From: Bacteroidaceae bacterium
GTDB lineage: Bacteria; Bacteroidota; Bacteroidia; Bacteroidales; Bacteroidaceae
Length of the DNA stretch: 30,258 nt
NCBI GenBank assembly: GCA_900770705.1
Contig: CAAGLF010000082.1
Span: 1 to 30,258, forward strand
Reading direction: 5' to 3'
Shown: positions 23,656-30,229 of the stretch, piece by piece
How the letters are laid out: every line of letters begins with the position of its first letter
Numbering within the stretch: position 1 is the stretch's first letter
Made by a program: the position numbers and the translations under genes
Notes under the pieces: model-generated
What the model saw: the letters and a program-made list of their open reading frames with translations, nothing else
Database searches by the model: none
Told to the model about the DNA's origin: nothing

Positions 23656-24114
23656 TTAAGGATTAGGTGTAGAGTTTGTGCTGTTTGCCACTTCTTGCTC
23701 TTCTTTCTCATCCATTTCTTTGAATATCATTTCAAGTGCATCATTTATGCTACAGGTCTTTGTATAGGAATTGTCAAAATAGATTGAGGTAATACCCCAA
23801 AATTCCAGGTCGCACAAAACAGCATCAGGTTCACCGCACCTTTGGATTAGCCATTCAAATTGATGGTTGGAAATGAAGTTTGGATGATTTGGGCAAGGAG
23901 AAAAATAATCCATACAATCTCCTTCTGTATCATCAATCATTTCGCAGAAGCCAGACGTGAACTGAACTACTATGCCTTTAGACCACATGTCTATAGGATC
24001 GAATGTGTATTTCAATATTCTTCCAATGCCCCATTCCGTTGCATAATAAGTTGGTACTACAGGCTCTGCATCAACATACGCAGTTTTTACTTTTACATTC
24101 TCATTCATCTTCAT
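23656..24114 (-). CDS. Hypothetical 152-aa protein
   Basis: The product begins MKMNENVKVKTAYVDAEPVV (ATG 24114; a second ATG at 24108). It is a cytosolic, acidic, aromatic- and Cys-rich protein: GFCEMIDDTEGDCMDYFSPCPNHPNF, QFEWLIQRCGEPDAVLCDLEFWGITSIYFD. A charged low-complexity tail follows (EMDEKEEQEVANSTNSTPNP). No family is recognised. With the 103-aa gene it forms a two-gene leftward unit inside an otherwise rightward element, behind its own probable promoter near 24171-24178. The layout (small pair, own promoter and terminator, next to the replication region) fits an accessory module such as defence, superinfection immunity or copy control, without direct evidence. Confidence 0.65.
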   Translation of the reverse strand: MKMNENVKVKTAYVDAEPVVPTYYATEWGIGRILKYTFDPIDMWSKGIVVQFTSGFCEMIDDTEGDCMDYFSPCPNHPNFISNHQFEWLIQRCGEPDAVLCDLEFWGITSIYFDNSYTKTCSINDALEMIFKEMDEKEEQEVANSTNSTPNP

Positions 24115-24170
24115 TTTGTTTTTGAAATTTATATTATATCAACTATAAGAATTTAAGGGGGAGTCGTTCA

Positions 24171-24178
24171 CAAACATA
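24171..24178 (-). promoter_or_regulatory. -7 box of the leftward two-gene unit
   Basis: Minus-strand TATGTTTG matches TAnnTTTG, with TTG (24203-24201) 22 nt upstream. The leader to the 152-aa gene would be about 50 nt. The upstream side runs straight into the iteron-like region. Confidence 0.55.
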
Positions 24179-24228
24179 TACGGGAACAATACTGTGTAGG
24201 CAACACTAATTCTTGAACTTAAAAAGCG

Positions 24229-24406
24229 ATGTAACCCTTTTCTGAAAATTCCCACACTATTACTTTTCGGAGGTTTTATAGCCCTCTGAAAAATAGTAGA
24301 AAAGGGTTACATTCATTCATAAGTCTCTGATACCACCATAATTACAGTCTCTTAAAAAGGTTACATAAAACCATAGAAAGGTTACAAATTCGATGTAACC
24401 TTTTTT
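24229..24406. repeat. Iteron-like repeats and cruciform, candidate replication origin
   Basis: The motif AAAGG(G)TTACA occurs five times. It is inverted at 24229-24243 and 24392-24406 and direct at 24298-24312, 24354-24366 and 24375-24386. The first two copies are exact 15-nt inverted arms (ATGTAACCCTTTTCT / AGAAAAGGGTTACAT) around a second imperfect inverted repeat (ACTATT..TTTTC.GAGG / CCTC.GAAAA..AATAGT), making an 84-nt cruciform. The last two copies form a 10-bp stem with an AATTCGA loop followed by a T-rich run, so that part could also work as a terminator. The region is otherwise AT-rich and empty of genes (24115-24577) and lies upstream of the probable Rep gene. Confidence 0.7.
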
Positions 24407-24577
24407 CTTTTTCCAACCGTACAAAACCTGAATGAAATCTTGAAAAATATGGTAAAAAAGGCTCATAAACTGGTAAAAACTCGCCTGTGGAAATTCCTAT
24501 ACCTTAACTCTGGAAAAAGACATGTGGGGGATTTTTTACCCGCCAGAAATAGATATAACAATATAAAATGTAGTAAT

Positions 24578-24736
24578 ATGTATAATAGTACGATTAAACA
24601 CTTAAAGACTGGAGTAGTGTACCAGAACAGAAAAGAGGCTAAGCAAGCGTTAGGTCACAATGGATATAACAGAGCTTTAAGCCGTGGGGAATTCTTGTTT
24701 GTGAAGACATATTCACCTTGCGATATTATCATCTAA
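24578..24736 (+). CDS. Small 52-aa protein resembling a NUMOD-type DNA-binding module
   Basis: From the ATG at 24578 the product reads MYNSTIKHLKTGVVYQNRKEAKQALG and ends ALSRGEFLFVKTYSPCDIII. The TG.VY.NRKEAKQALG.....ALSRG pattern is like the NUMOD1/intron-encoded nuclease repeat, a short strand plus HTH that binds DNA in homing endonucleases, here as a free-standing unit. A longer frame from 24440 would add a basic stretch of low coding quality. It lies between the iteron-like region and the probable Rep gene, 25 nt before the latter, so a copy-control or origin-binding role is conceivable. Confidence 0.5.
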   Translation: MYNSTIKHLKTGVVYQNRKEAKQALGHNGYNRALSRGEFLFVKTYSPCDIII

Positions 24737-24761
24737 ACCTTTTAATACCGCATGGCTATCT

Positions 24762-26516
24762 ATGTTTAACGATTATAACAAAGAATTCCAATTCCTGATA
24801 AATGTTTCGAGAGAGGCATATCAGAAGAAAGAAGATGCTCGTGCTTGCCTTGTATATGCAGGGGCGAAGGCGATAAAGAGAAACAAAATGGCGTTTGTTC
24901 AGAAGGAGATGACGATTCCGCAGTTTCTCGACCTTGCTACGACAGGACACACATTCTGCAATCTCTTTAATTTCGATCCAAAGAAAGAATATTGGATTAA
25001 GAACAGCAAAGGACAGTCTTATCAGACTTATCCTCTCTATTGCAAAGGAGAGAATAAGGGTGCTATGAAGATACAATTCAAGTCTGATAAGTATTTTCAA
25101 GGTTCACAGGCTGTATTTGTAGATGTTGACTATACATCTTACAAAACAGTTCCTGAATACCTGGCTAGACTCTCAGTGCAGCCGACGTGTGTATATATGA
25201 GTTTCAGCGACGGCATTGAAAAATCTAATGTGAAGTCTCGCAGGTTTAGGCTTGTGTATGTCTTTGATGAAATTCTTGATCAACAGAAGTTCCTGTATGT
25301 GTCTAAGTCCATTAACGACCAGATTATAGCTGATACTGGTGAAGATATGGAAGATGACTGTGGAACAAGGATGTCTCAGTACATGAATGGCGTTTATGGT
25401 AATGATGAAAAGTATGAGTTTGATTGGATTTATACACCGAGAGACTTTTGTGTTTCGGGGGATTATTACATAAAGCCATACATAGAAGAGACTAAGGAAC
25501 CCGAACCTGAGCCAGAAGATGATCCGATGAAGTTTGATAACCAAATGCTGAATGATATGGAGAGCATGGAATATAAAACCTTCATGCACCTCTATTCAAC
25601 AAGGTACAAGTATATTTATCGGACCGAAAAAGATGCCTGGGAAGATGGTTTGTATCAATTCACAGATGAGAATTACTTGCAACTCTATTATTACCGGGAG
25701 AAGGTTAAGGACGGAGAGCATCGCAGAAAGAAACTATTTTGGGCTGCATGTTTGAGACGATTGATTAACCCTGAGATTGACCCGAATACTCTTCTGTTTA
25801 ACTTGTATGTAGATCGAGAGAGGTTCTATGACAATTCTGATGAAGTTATGTCAATAGCCTGTCTGACCAGAAGAGTAAGAAAAGCGTTTGAAATGACCTA
25901 TGAGGAACTACAGCGATTTTGTGGAGCGACTGTAGCTTATTGGAAAGCGAATAGACCATATTTAATATTCAGACCAGGAGTAATTGCCAATAGAGGTAAT
26001 ATCAGTAAGGTCTATAAAGAAATCCGCTACAAAGAGTTGGATGTTCTATACGATAAGAGTATTTCCCTCAAAGAGAATGTTGAAAGAGGATTAACTGTAT
26101 CTGAACGCACATTGTACCGTTATTGTGCGGATAGGATGATAGATACAAATCCCAACAAGCAGTTGACAGTACGAGAACAAAGACAGAAGAAAAAAGACTC
26201 GAAACAGGAAAAAATAGCATTGTTTCAGAAGCTATATGATCCTGATAAATCTCTACGCCAGAATAAAGAATACCTGGCAGAAAATGGAGTAAACATATCT
26301 AAAGACACTGTTGCTGAATGGTCGAAGTTATACTATACGCCAGATACCACAAACAGATGGGGAGAGATATGTGTGCCAGAATTTAGTTTTGACTTGGATT
26401 TTATGCCAAAGGAAGATGAGCCTAACCATAAAGAGGTTTGTCATTATGAAAAGTATAATTGGGAATTTCCTCCTTTATACATGGAGACCCATTTTCCTAC
26501 AATGTGTTTCAGTTAA
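24762..26516 (+). CDS. Probable primase-polymerase-type replication protein
   Basis: The 584-aa protein has a central segment, QAVFVDVDYTSY (Asp121, Asp123), then PTCVYMSFSDGIEKSNVKSRRFRLVYVFDEI (161-171). This resembles the hDhD motif and following R.RLV..FD strand of archaeo-eukaryotic primase (AEP)/PrimPol-like replication proteins of plasmids and phages. Downstream it is mostly helical, with two HTH-like stretches near the C-terminus (LTVSERTLYRYCADRMI; LRQNKEYLAENGVNISKDTVAEWSK) that would bind DNA. Expected role: recognise the adjacent iteron-like origin and prime or start replication of the excised element. The AEP assignment rests on motif reading; the usual second-motif His is not obvious. 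It could be an unrelated Rep family. Confidence 0.6.
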   Translation: MFNDYNKEFQFLINVSREAYQKKEDARACLVYAGAKAIKRNKMAFVQKEMTIPQFLDLATTGHTFCNLFNFDPKKEYWIKNSKGQSYQTYPLYCKGENKGAMKIQFKSDKYFQGSQAVFVDVDYTSYKTVPEYLARLSVQPTCVYMSFSDGIEKSNVKSRRFRLVYVFDEILDQQKFLYVSKSINDQIIADTGEDMEDDCGTRMSQYMNGVYGNDEKYEFDWIYTPRDFCVSGDYYIKPYIEETKEPEPEPEDDPMKFDNQMLNDMESMEYKTFMHLYSTRYKYIYRTEKDAWEDGLYQFTDENYLQLYYYREKVKDGEHRRKKLFWAACLRRLINPEIDPNTLLFNLYVDRERFYDNSDEVMSIACLTRRVRKAFEMTYEELQRFCGATVAYWKANRPYLIFRPGVIANRGNISKVYKEIRYKELDVLYDKSISLKENVERGLTVSERTLYRYCADRMIDTNPNKQLTVREQRQKKKDSKQEKIALFQKLYDPDKSLRQNKEYLAENGVNISKDTVAEWSKLYYTPDTTNRWGEICVPEFSFDLDFMPKEDEPNHKEVCHYEKYNWEFPPLYMETHFPTMCFS

Positions 26517-26530
26517 TAGTCTTGTTACAG

Positions 26531-26596
26531 GAGAACACCACCACAATAGGTGTTCTCTCTGTGACTTTGCTATAAGTAGTATTTAGATATACTACT
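26531..26596 (+). other. Two hairpins in the gap after the Rep gene
   Basis: GAGAACACC / GGTGTTCTC (26531-26539, 26549-26557) is a perfect 9-bp stem 14 nt after the Rep stop but lacks a T-run. AGTAGTAT / ATACTACT (26575-26582, 26589-26596) is an 8-bp stem with a 6-nt loop. In the 260-nt gap up to the HNH gene I see nothing else firm; a possible 22-codon reading frame starts at 26694 but has no support. Confidence 0.6.
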
Positions 26597-26776
26597 ACTT
26601 TATTATAACGGTATGTCAATTTTGTACAATTTTCCGACAGAGAGAAGAAATGTATTTTTATTATTAGTTCAGAAAGAGTTAAAAACTCATTCAATGAAGA
26701 GAGAGCGACGGAGGATAGTATTAACAACCAACCTGCCATTCCTCATATATCGGTGGCAGTAAAAAACAATAAAATT

Positions 26777-27547
26777 ATGACTTATATAAAATTTAAGTTC
26801 CCTGTAAAATTGGGAAAAGGCTATCAATTTGCAAAAGGAGTAGGTGCAAGGAATATCATAATTCATAACTCTGGTAAGATAGCGAAAAGGAAGTATGACA
26901 ACGATGCTTTGACTATTGGGTATAAAATCAATCCATTAAGTATTGAGACAGAGGATAGTGGTAGGCATTATATCAAAATACACAAGCCAGAGAAGAAGAT
27001 CTATGTAGATGAAATGGTAGCCAATACGTTCTGTAAAAGACCTTATGGCTCTACACACTTTATTCATGTTAACGGCGATATTGGTGATGACTACTGCGGA
27101 AATATCAAGTGGGTAACACGCATGGATTATAGAGCGCATTATCTTTCAAAATTCACACAAACTGTAAATGGAGAGGATTATGTGTTGTTTGATGATGACT
27201 GCTATGTGTCAAAAAAAGGCATTGTCGTAGATGGTCAAGGTAATGTAAGACCTCTCCAGACTAGCGTTAGTGACTCTGATATGGGTTGTATGAGAGCAGC
27301 TGTTCCTCATGTAAAAGGAGAGAATAGAAGGTCTTGTTTCCTACATGAAATGATGGCAGAGGTTTGGTTGAACCATGATTTGTCTGATGTGAATAATGTC
27401 GTATATCACAAGAATGGTAACATCTGTGACAATGACTTATCCAATTTGCAGATTGTAAAAAGGGATAGCAAGGAAGCAAAAGAAGAAAATGAGAACTGGC
27501 AAAAATGGAAGGATGCTGAGAATATTCGCCTCAGTGGTCATATCTAA
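26777..27547 (+). CDS. HNH-type endonuclease-like protein with duplicated domain
   Basis: The 256-aa product starts at the ATG at 26777; a GTG at 26753 is possible. It has two similar halves. The second (about 130-230) carries FLHEMMAEVWLNHDLSDVNNVVYHKNGNICDNDLSNLQIV, a good HNH_3 pattern: H190, H211, K-N-G, Asn219 and Asn223. The first (about 25-115) has the same layout, VDEMVANTFCKRPYGSTHFIHVNGDIGDDYCGNIKWV. Asp replaces the first His and Asp-Cys replace the usual Asn region, so it is probably inactive as a nuclease. HNH_3 proteins are commonly phage and intron homing endonucleases. It is a free-standing gene 15 nt before a cluster of small genes. Confidence 0.7.
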   Translation: MTYIKFKFPVKLGKGYQFAKGVGARNIIIHNSGKIAKRKYDNDALTIGYKINPLSIETEDSGRHYIKIHKPEKKIYVDEMVANTFCKRPYGSTHFIHVNGDIGDDYCGNIKWVTRMDYRAHYLSKFTQTVNGEDYVLFDDDCYVSKKGIVVDGQGNVRPLQTSVSDSDMGCMRAAVPHVKGENRRSCFLHEMMAEVWLNHDLSDVNNVVYHKNGNICDNDLSNLQIVKRDSKEAKEENENWQKWKDAENIRLSGHI

Positions 27548-27562
27548 TAATTAACAAACAGC

Positions 27563-27889
27563 ATGGAGTTTGAATGTACCTTTAACTGTATGGAAGGGGG
27601 CTTTGAGAATAATATCAAGGCTCCTTCTCCAGATGTTCCTGTGCAGGTAAAGAGCAAGCCAGCAAAGGAACCTACTATCGCTATTGGGAAGTATGATAGC
27701 GACATTTCAGCCTTACGAGATAAGTATGGCGATCTTTTTACAAATGGACTCTGCATTACTATAGACTTGCAGGAGTTGCTTTTGATAGCACCGAGAAACC
27801 GTCGGCGCATAGAGAGCTTCCAAGGATTAGTATCAGAGTTGAAGAAGATGGGGATAGAATTAAACATAAAAAGCAGAAAGACAAAATGA
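27563..27889 (+). CDS. Small 108-aa protein, paralogue of the 82-aa protein downstream
   Basis: The product has an unstructured, Pro/Lys-rich first half (KAPSPDVPVQVKSKPAKEPT) and a compact C-terminal domain (ITIDLQELLLIAPRNRRRIESF, then LKKMGIELNIKSRKTK). The C-terminal domain aligns with that of the gene at 28280-28528, sharing EL...PR...R...(F/Y)..LV..L...GI.L.IKS.K.K. This looks like a small basic nucleic-acid-binding wing. No known family is recognised. Its stop overlaps the next start (ATGA), so the three genes here are read as one unit. Confidence 0.65.
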   Translation: MEFECTFNCMEGGFENNIKAPSPDVPVQVKSKPAKEPTIAIGKYDSDISALRDKYGDLFTNGLCITIDLQELLLIAPRNRRRIESFQGLVSELKKMGIELNIKSRKTK

Positions 27890-28290
27890 AAGTTTTATTT
27901 TATGATAAAGTGTATGATACGGAGAAAGACACTATAGATACCATTAAAGACGATTTGAGTAAGAGACTGGAGAATAAAGAGGGTTACTTATTCCCTTTCT
28001 ATATCTCCGTTGATGAAAAAGCCAGGACAACGAAGTTTTATATTATGAGAGTGTTCAAGGACGAGGTAAACTTTGAGGATGACACAATTTATGGGGCTGA
28101 TGCGACAATGCTCCTGGGTAAACCTCTTCCAGCTCCTTGCCTCTTTGGTTTTGATGCGCACTTTGAGAAGGAATACTTTGCAGATGTATTCAAGGCAGAT
28201 GCTAAAGATAAGGAGGCAAACAGAGTGAAAAGCATAGATATTACAGAGAATGACGTAATGGTAGGAATGATTGTTAGTTATGGAAAATAA
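27886..28290 (+). CDS. Hypothetical 134-aa protein
   Basis: It starts within the stop of the preceding gene (ATGA overlap) and overlaps the next by 11 nt. The product is a soluble alpha/beta protein: MKVLFYDKVYDTEKDTIDTIKDDLSKRLEN, YLFPFYISVDEKARTTKFYIMRVFKDEV, FGFDAHFEKEYFADVFKADAK, VKSIDITENDVMVGMIVSYGK. No signal peptide or membrane segment is present. I do not recognise it. Placement between two paralogous small proteins with overlapping ends suggests the three act together. Confidence 0.65.
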   Translation: MKVLFYDKVYDTEKDTIDTIKDDLSKRLENKEGYLFPFYISVDEKARTTKFYIMRVFKDEVNFEDDTIYGADATMLLGKPLPAPCLFGFDAHFEKEYFADVFKADAKDKEANRVKSIDITENDVMVGMIVSYGK

Positions 28291-28528
28291 GCACGATCCA
28301 GTAGTAGAGGAAAGATTATTTATGGCAGATATAGCCTCTCTGAAAACATATCCTTCTTTCAATGAAGCATGGAATAGTGGTACACATTCAGAGGTTAGTA
28401 TTACGCTAAAGGAATTAGGCGTACTCTGTCCTCGTAAGTTTATCAGGACGAAGTATTACAATCGCCTTGTTAATTACTTATCGACAAAGGGTATTAACCT
28501 AATAATTAAGTCTCAGAAATGTAAGTGA
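28280..28528 (+). CDS. Small 82-aa protein, paralogue of the 108-aa protein
   Basis: The ATG at 28280 lies inside the end of the 134-aa gene; an upstream TTG is less likely. The product (MENKHDPVVEERLFMADIASL...) ends in SITLKELGVLCPRKFIRTKYYN and then LSTKGINLIIKSQKCK, the same basic C-terminal domain as the 108-aa protein. The N-terminal halves differ. It probably arose by duplication around the 134-aa gene. Function is unknown; the basic end fits nucleic-acid binding. Confidence 0.65.
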   Translation: MENKHDPVVEERLFMADIASLKTYPSFNEAWNSGTHSEVSITLKELGVLCPRKFIRTKYYNRLVNYLSTKGINLIIKSQKCK

Positions 28529-28540
28529 GACGATAGATAT

Positions 28541-28576
28541 TAAAGGGATAGGACGCAACCCTCGAAACGTCCTTTA
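28541..28576 (+). other. Hairpin just upstream of the GIY-YIG gene
   Basis: GGACG (28551-28555) pairs with CGTCC (28568-28572), with TAAA/TTTA outside. It ends 14 nt before the ATG and could mask the ribosome site, as known for several homing-endonuclease genes. Confidence 0.5.
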
Positions 28577-28589
28577 TATAGAACTATCA

Positions 28590-29273
28590 ATGACAAAGAA
28601 AAAAGAAAATGTCTATGTAGGAAAAATTAAAAAACATAACATAAAGCATTTGACTTATGTAAAAGGCAAGGGGTATGAAGGTATTATCTACAAATATACT
28701 CTCAATGCTCCAGACACAATAGATAATGGTAAAGTGTATATTGGTTGCACTATAGAAGAAGCCAATAGAAGAAGCCAGTTCTTATCAAAGAGAAAGACTT
28801 ATGCTGGAGAAAAAATCAATAGAGCCAGAGAGAAGTATGGTAGGGATATGTATGTCTATATGGTAGTTGAGAAGTTATATCATGAGGATGTTGATGAACT
28901 CGAAACTATGTGTGAGGCAAGAGAAAAATATTATATTGCTCTATACGATTCTGAAAACAATGGCTTCAATGGGAATGCTGGGGGTACTGGTAGATCAGGA
29001 CATAAATATACAGAACAGGAGATAAAGCAAAGAACTGAGACCAGGAGAAACAATGGCAATAACCTTCACTCAGAAGAGACAAAGAAAAAGATAAAGGTTC
29101 ATTCACACGGAACCAAGTTGATAGCAGTTTCTCCTGATGGCAAAGAGAGAGAATTTGATTTTATTACAGATGCAGCTAAAGAAACTGGTGTGCCATATTC
29201 GACAATTTACAACATCCTCAATCGTGGACATAAAGGCGAGAAGTGGGGATATAAATTCAAAAAAGTAGTATGA
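28590..29273 (+). CDS. GIY-YIG homing-type endonuclease
   Basis: The 227-aa product has the GIY-YIG domain. GIIYKY (31-36) and KVYIGCT (48-54) are the two signature strands, followed by catalytic Arg60/61 and Glu109 in METCEAREKYYIALYD-like context (ETMCEAREKYYIALYD), with GFNGNAGG closing. The C-terminal ~50 residues are a NUMOD1-type module (LIAVSPDGKEREFDFITDAAKETGVPYSTIYNILNRG) that gives sequence-specific DNA binding. Such enzymes cut an allele lacking their gene and so spread, alone or with introns. Here the gene is directly followed by a structured-RNA-like region, but no split host gene was found around it, so free-standing homing is more likely. A leader hairpin precedes it. Confidence 0.88.
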   Translation: MTKKKENVYVGKIKKHNIKHLTYVKGKGYEGIIYKYTLNAPDTIDNGKVYIGCTIEEANRRSQFLSKRKTYAGEKINRAREKYGRDMYVYMVVEKLYHEDVDELETMCEAREKYYIALYDSENNGFNGNAGGTGRSGHKYTEQEIKQRTETRRNNGNNLHSEETKKKIKVHSHGTKLIAVSPDGKEREFDFITDAAKETGVPYSTIYNILNRGHKGEKWGYKFKKVV

Positions 29274-29299
29274 CAGTACCAACATATCAAGAATTTCTA

Positions 29300-29720
29300 A
29301 CCTGTGCTATAACTCCCCTTCCCTACATCTGAGATAATATATGTTTCAGAAAAGGATCGATGTTATAGCATTTGGTGGCGTTATTTAGGACGATAGTGAC
29401 TTATTGAAACTTCCGTCTGAGTTAAGCTAAAAGCCTTATATACGAGGAACATACCTTATTACAGGATGATTCCTCGATTGGCTAAGTATCTAACTTAGCA
29501 CAATTTGAAAAGCCTCTATAATGAGGCATAATCGGGCTAAACAAATAGTATGAGGAATGCTATGGAAGGTTATAGGGTTTATAATCGAGTGAAGTCCAAG
29601 GCGAAGAAGCAATGTATTATGGTGTAACCTCTAGTGTTCCCATACTATTATTGTGGAACCTAAACAACTTAGCACAGGGTTTATGTACGAAGAGTATGTG
29701 GATTCTGTGCTTTATTTTTG
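29300..29720 (+). ncRNA. Candidate structured RNA of about 420 nt, class unknown
   Basis: This 480-nt stretch has no convincing ORF but many strong pairings in one strand. TGCTATAAC 29305-29313 pairs with GTTATAGCA 29362-29370. GAGGAA 29444-29449 pairs with TTCCTC 29470-29475, with inner CAT/ATG and CCT/AGG. GCTAAGT 29481-29487 pairs with ACTTAGC 29493-29499, and GCCTC 29512-29516 with GAGGC 29523-29527. The long-range stem 29544-29557 with 29637-29649 has 13 bp and one bulged A. A 17-bp terminator hairpin rich in G·U pairs closes it. G·U pairs indicate folding of plus-strand RNA. It does not show group I P7 or group II domain V sequences that I could find. It may be a free ncRNA or a long regulated leader of the 59-aa gene. 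Confidence 0.6.
29672..29719 (+). terminator. Terminator closing the structured RNA region
   Basis: GCACAG (29672-29677) pairs with CTGTGC (29705-29710). Eleven further pairs inside, about half of them G·U, lead to a GAAGA loop. TTTATTTTT follows. Confidence 0.85.
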
Positions 29721-29755
29721 AAACAACAATATTAACTTAAAATAAAAGATTCATT

Positions 29756-29935
29756 ATGAGAATTTCAAAACACATTTCCGTTTGTTATCACACAGTAGAT
29801 CCAGCAGTAGTTGCAGCTTGTGTTGCAGCAGGGTATGTCGCCTTCTGGCAAATGAAGTATATTCGTCAGGGCTTAGAACTATGCGGTCAGGCTATTATAG
29901 AGCATTTTGCTGGTTCAAAAGATGACAAACAGTAA
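29756..29935 (+). CDS. Small 59-aa putative membrane protein
   Basis: The product (MRISKHISVCYHTVDPAVV...) has one short hydrophobic stretch, AVVAACVAAGYVAFWQM, followed by an amphipathic segment and a charged tail (GSKDDKQ). It starts 37 nt after the terminator of the structured RNA and is followed at once by its own terminator, so it is a single-gene unit. Size and layout are like small toxins or small membrane regulators, but no family is recognised. It is too short for firm coding statistics. Confidence 0.5.
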   Translation: MRISKHISVCYHTVDPAVVAACVAAGYVAFWQMKYIRQGLELCGQAIIEHFAGSKDDKQ

Positions 29936-29940
29936 CAAAA

Positions 29941-29969
29941 GGAGAGCAATTAAGCTCTCCTTCTTTTTC
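29941..29969 (+). terminator. Terminator after the 59-aa gene
   Basis: GGAGAGC, AATTAA loop, GCTCTCC, then TTCTTTTT. Confidence 0.9.
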
Positions 29970-30052
29970 CTTCTATGTTCGCCCTAAAGCCTTATATATG
30001 ATAATAAAACAAAGAAACATTTTTAATAAACATTTTAATTTTTGAGAACTAT

Positions 30053-30229
30053 ATGAATTGTAAGAGCTTTTTTTCGGTCGCATACAAAGTTGTGATGGCG
30101 ACTGGTGTAATCGTGGAGTTAGTGAATATCGTTGTCTGCTACAGAAACGGTGGTAAACTCGGTACAACAACAAACGGTGCAGTCGCTGATTCAACTGCTG
30201 CGCCTCAAAACGGAGTGGAAGGTGCGTAA
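30053..30229 (+). CDS. Small 58-aa putative membrane protein
   Basis: The product begins MNCKSFFSVAYKVV and has one hydrophobic helix (VVMATGVIVELVNIVVCY), then a Gly/Thr/Asn/Ala-rich tail (GGKLGTTTNGAVADSTAAPQ). It is GC-richer than the sequence around it. An in-frame ATG overlapping its stop (TAATG) opens only seven codons before another stop. No family is recognised. Like the 59-aa gene it is a short, probably membrane-bound protein near the window edge. Confidence 0.45.
   Translation: MNCKSFFSVAYKVVMATGVIVELVNIVVCYRNGGKLGTTTNGAVADSTAAPQNGVEGA

Noticed and set aside
24440..24577. Longer N-terminus for the 52-aa NUMOD-like protein
   Set aside because: The extra 46 codons look non-coding; the internal ATG starts the recognisable module.
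26694..26762. Possible 22-aa leader peptide before the HNH gene
   Set aside because: No ribosome site or attenuator hairpin fits it; likely chance.
28529..29720. Group I or group II intron carrying the GIY-YIG gene
   Set aside because: No P7-like GACTA/TAGTC pairing, no domain V, and no split gene on either side could be seen; kept only as an alternative for the structured RNA.
29973..30194. 73-aa minus-strand frame at the right edge
   Set aside because: Antisense to the 58-aa gene, Arg/Leu/Ser-rich without features.
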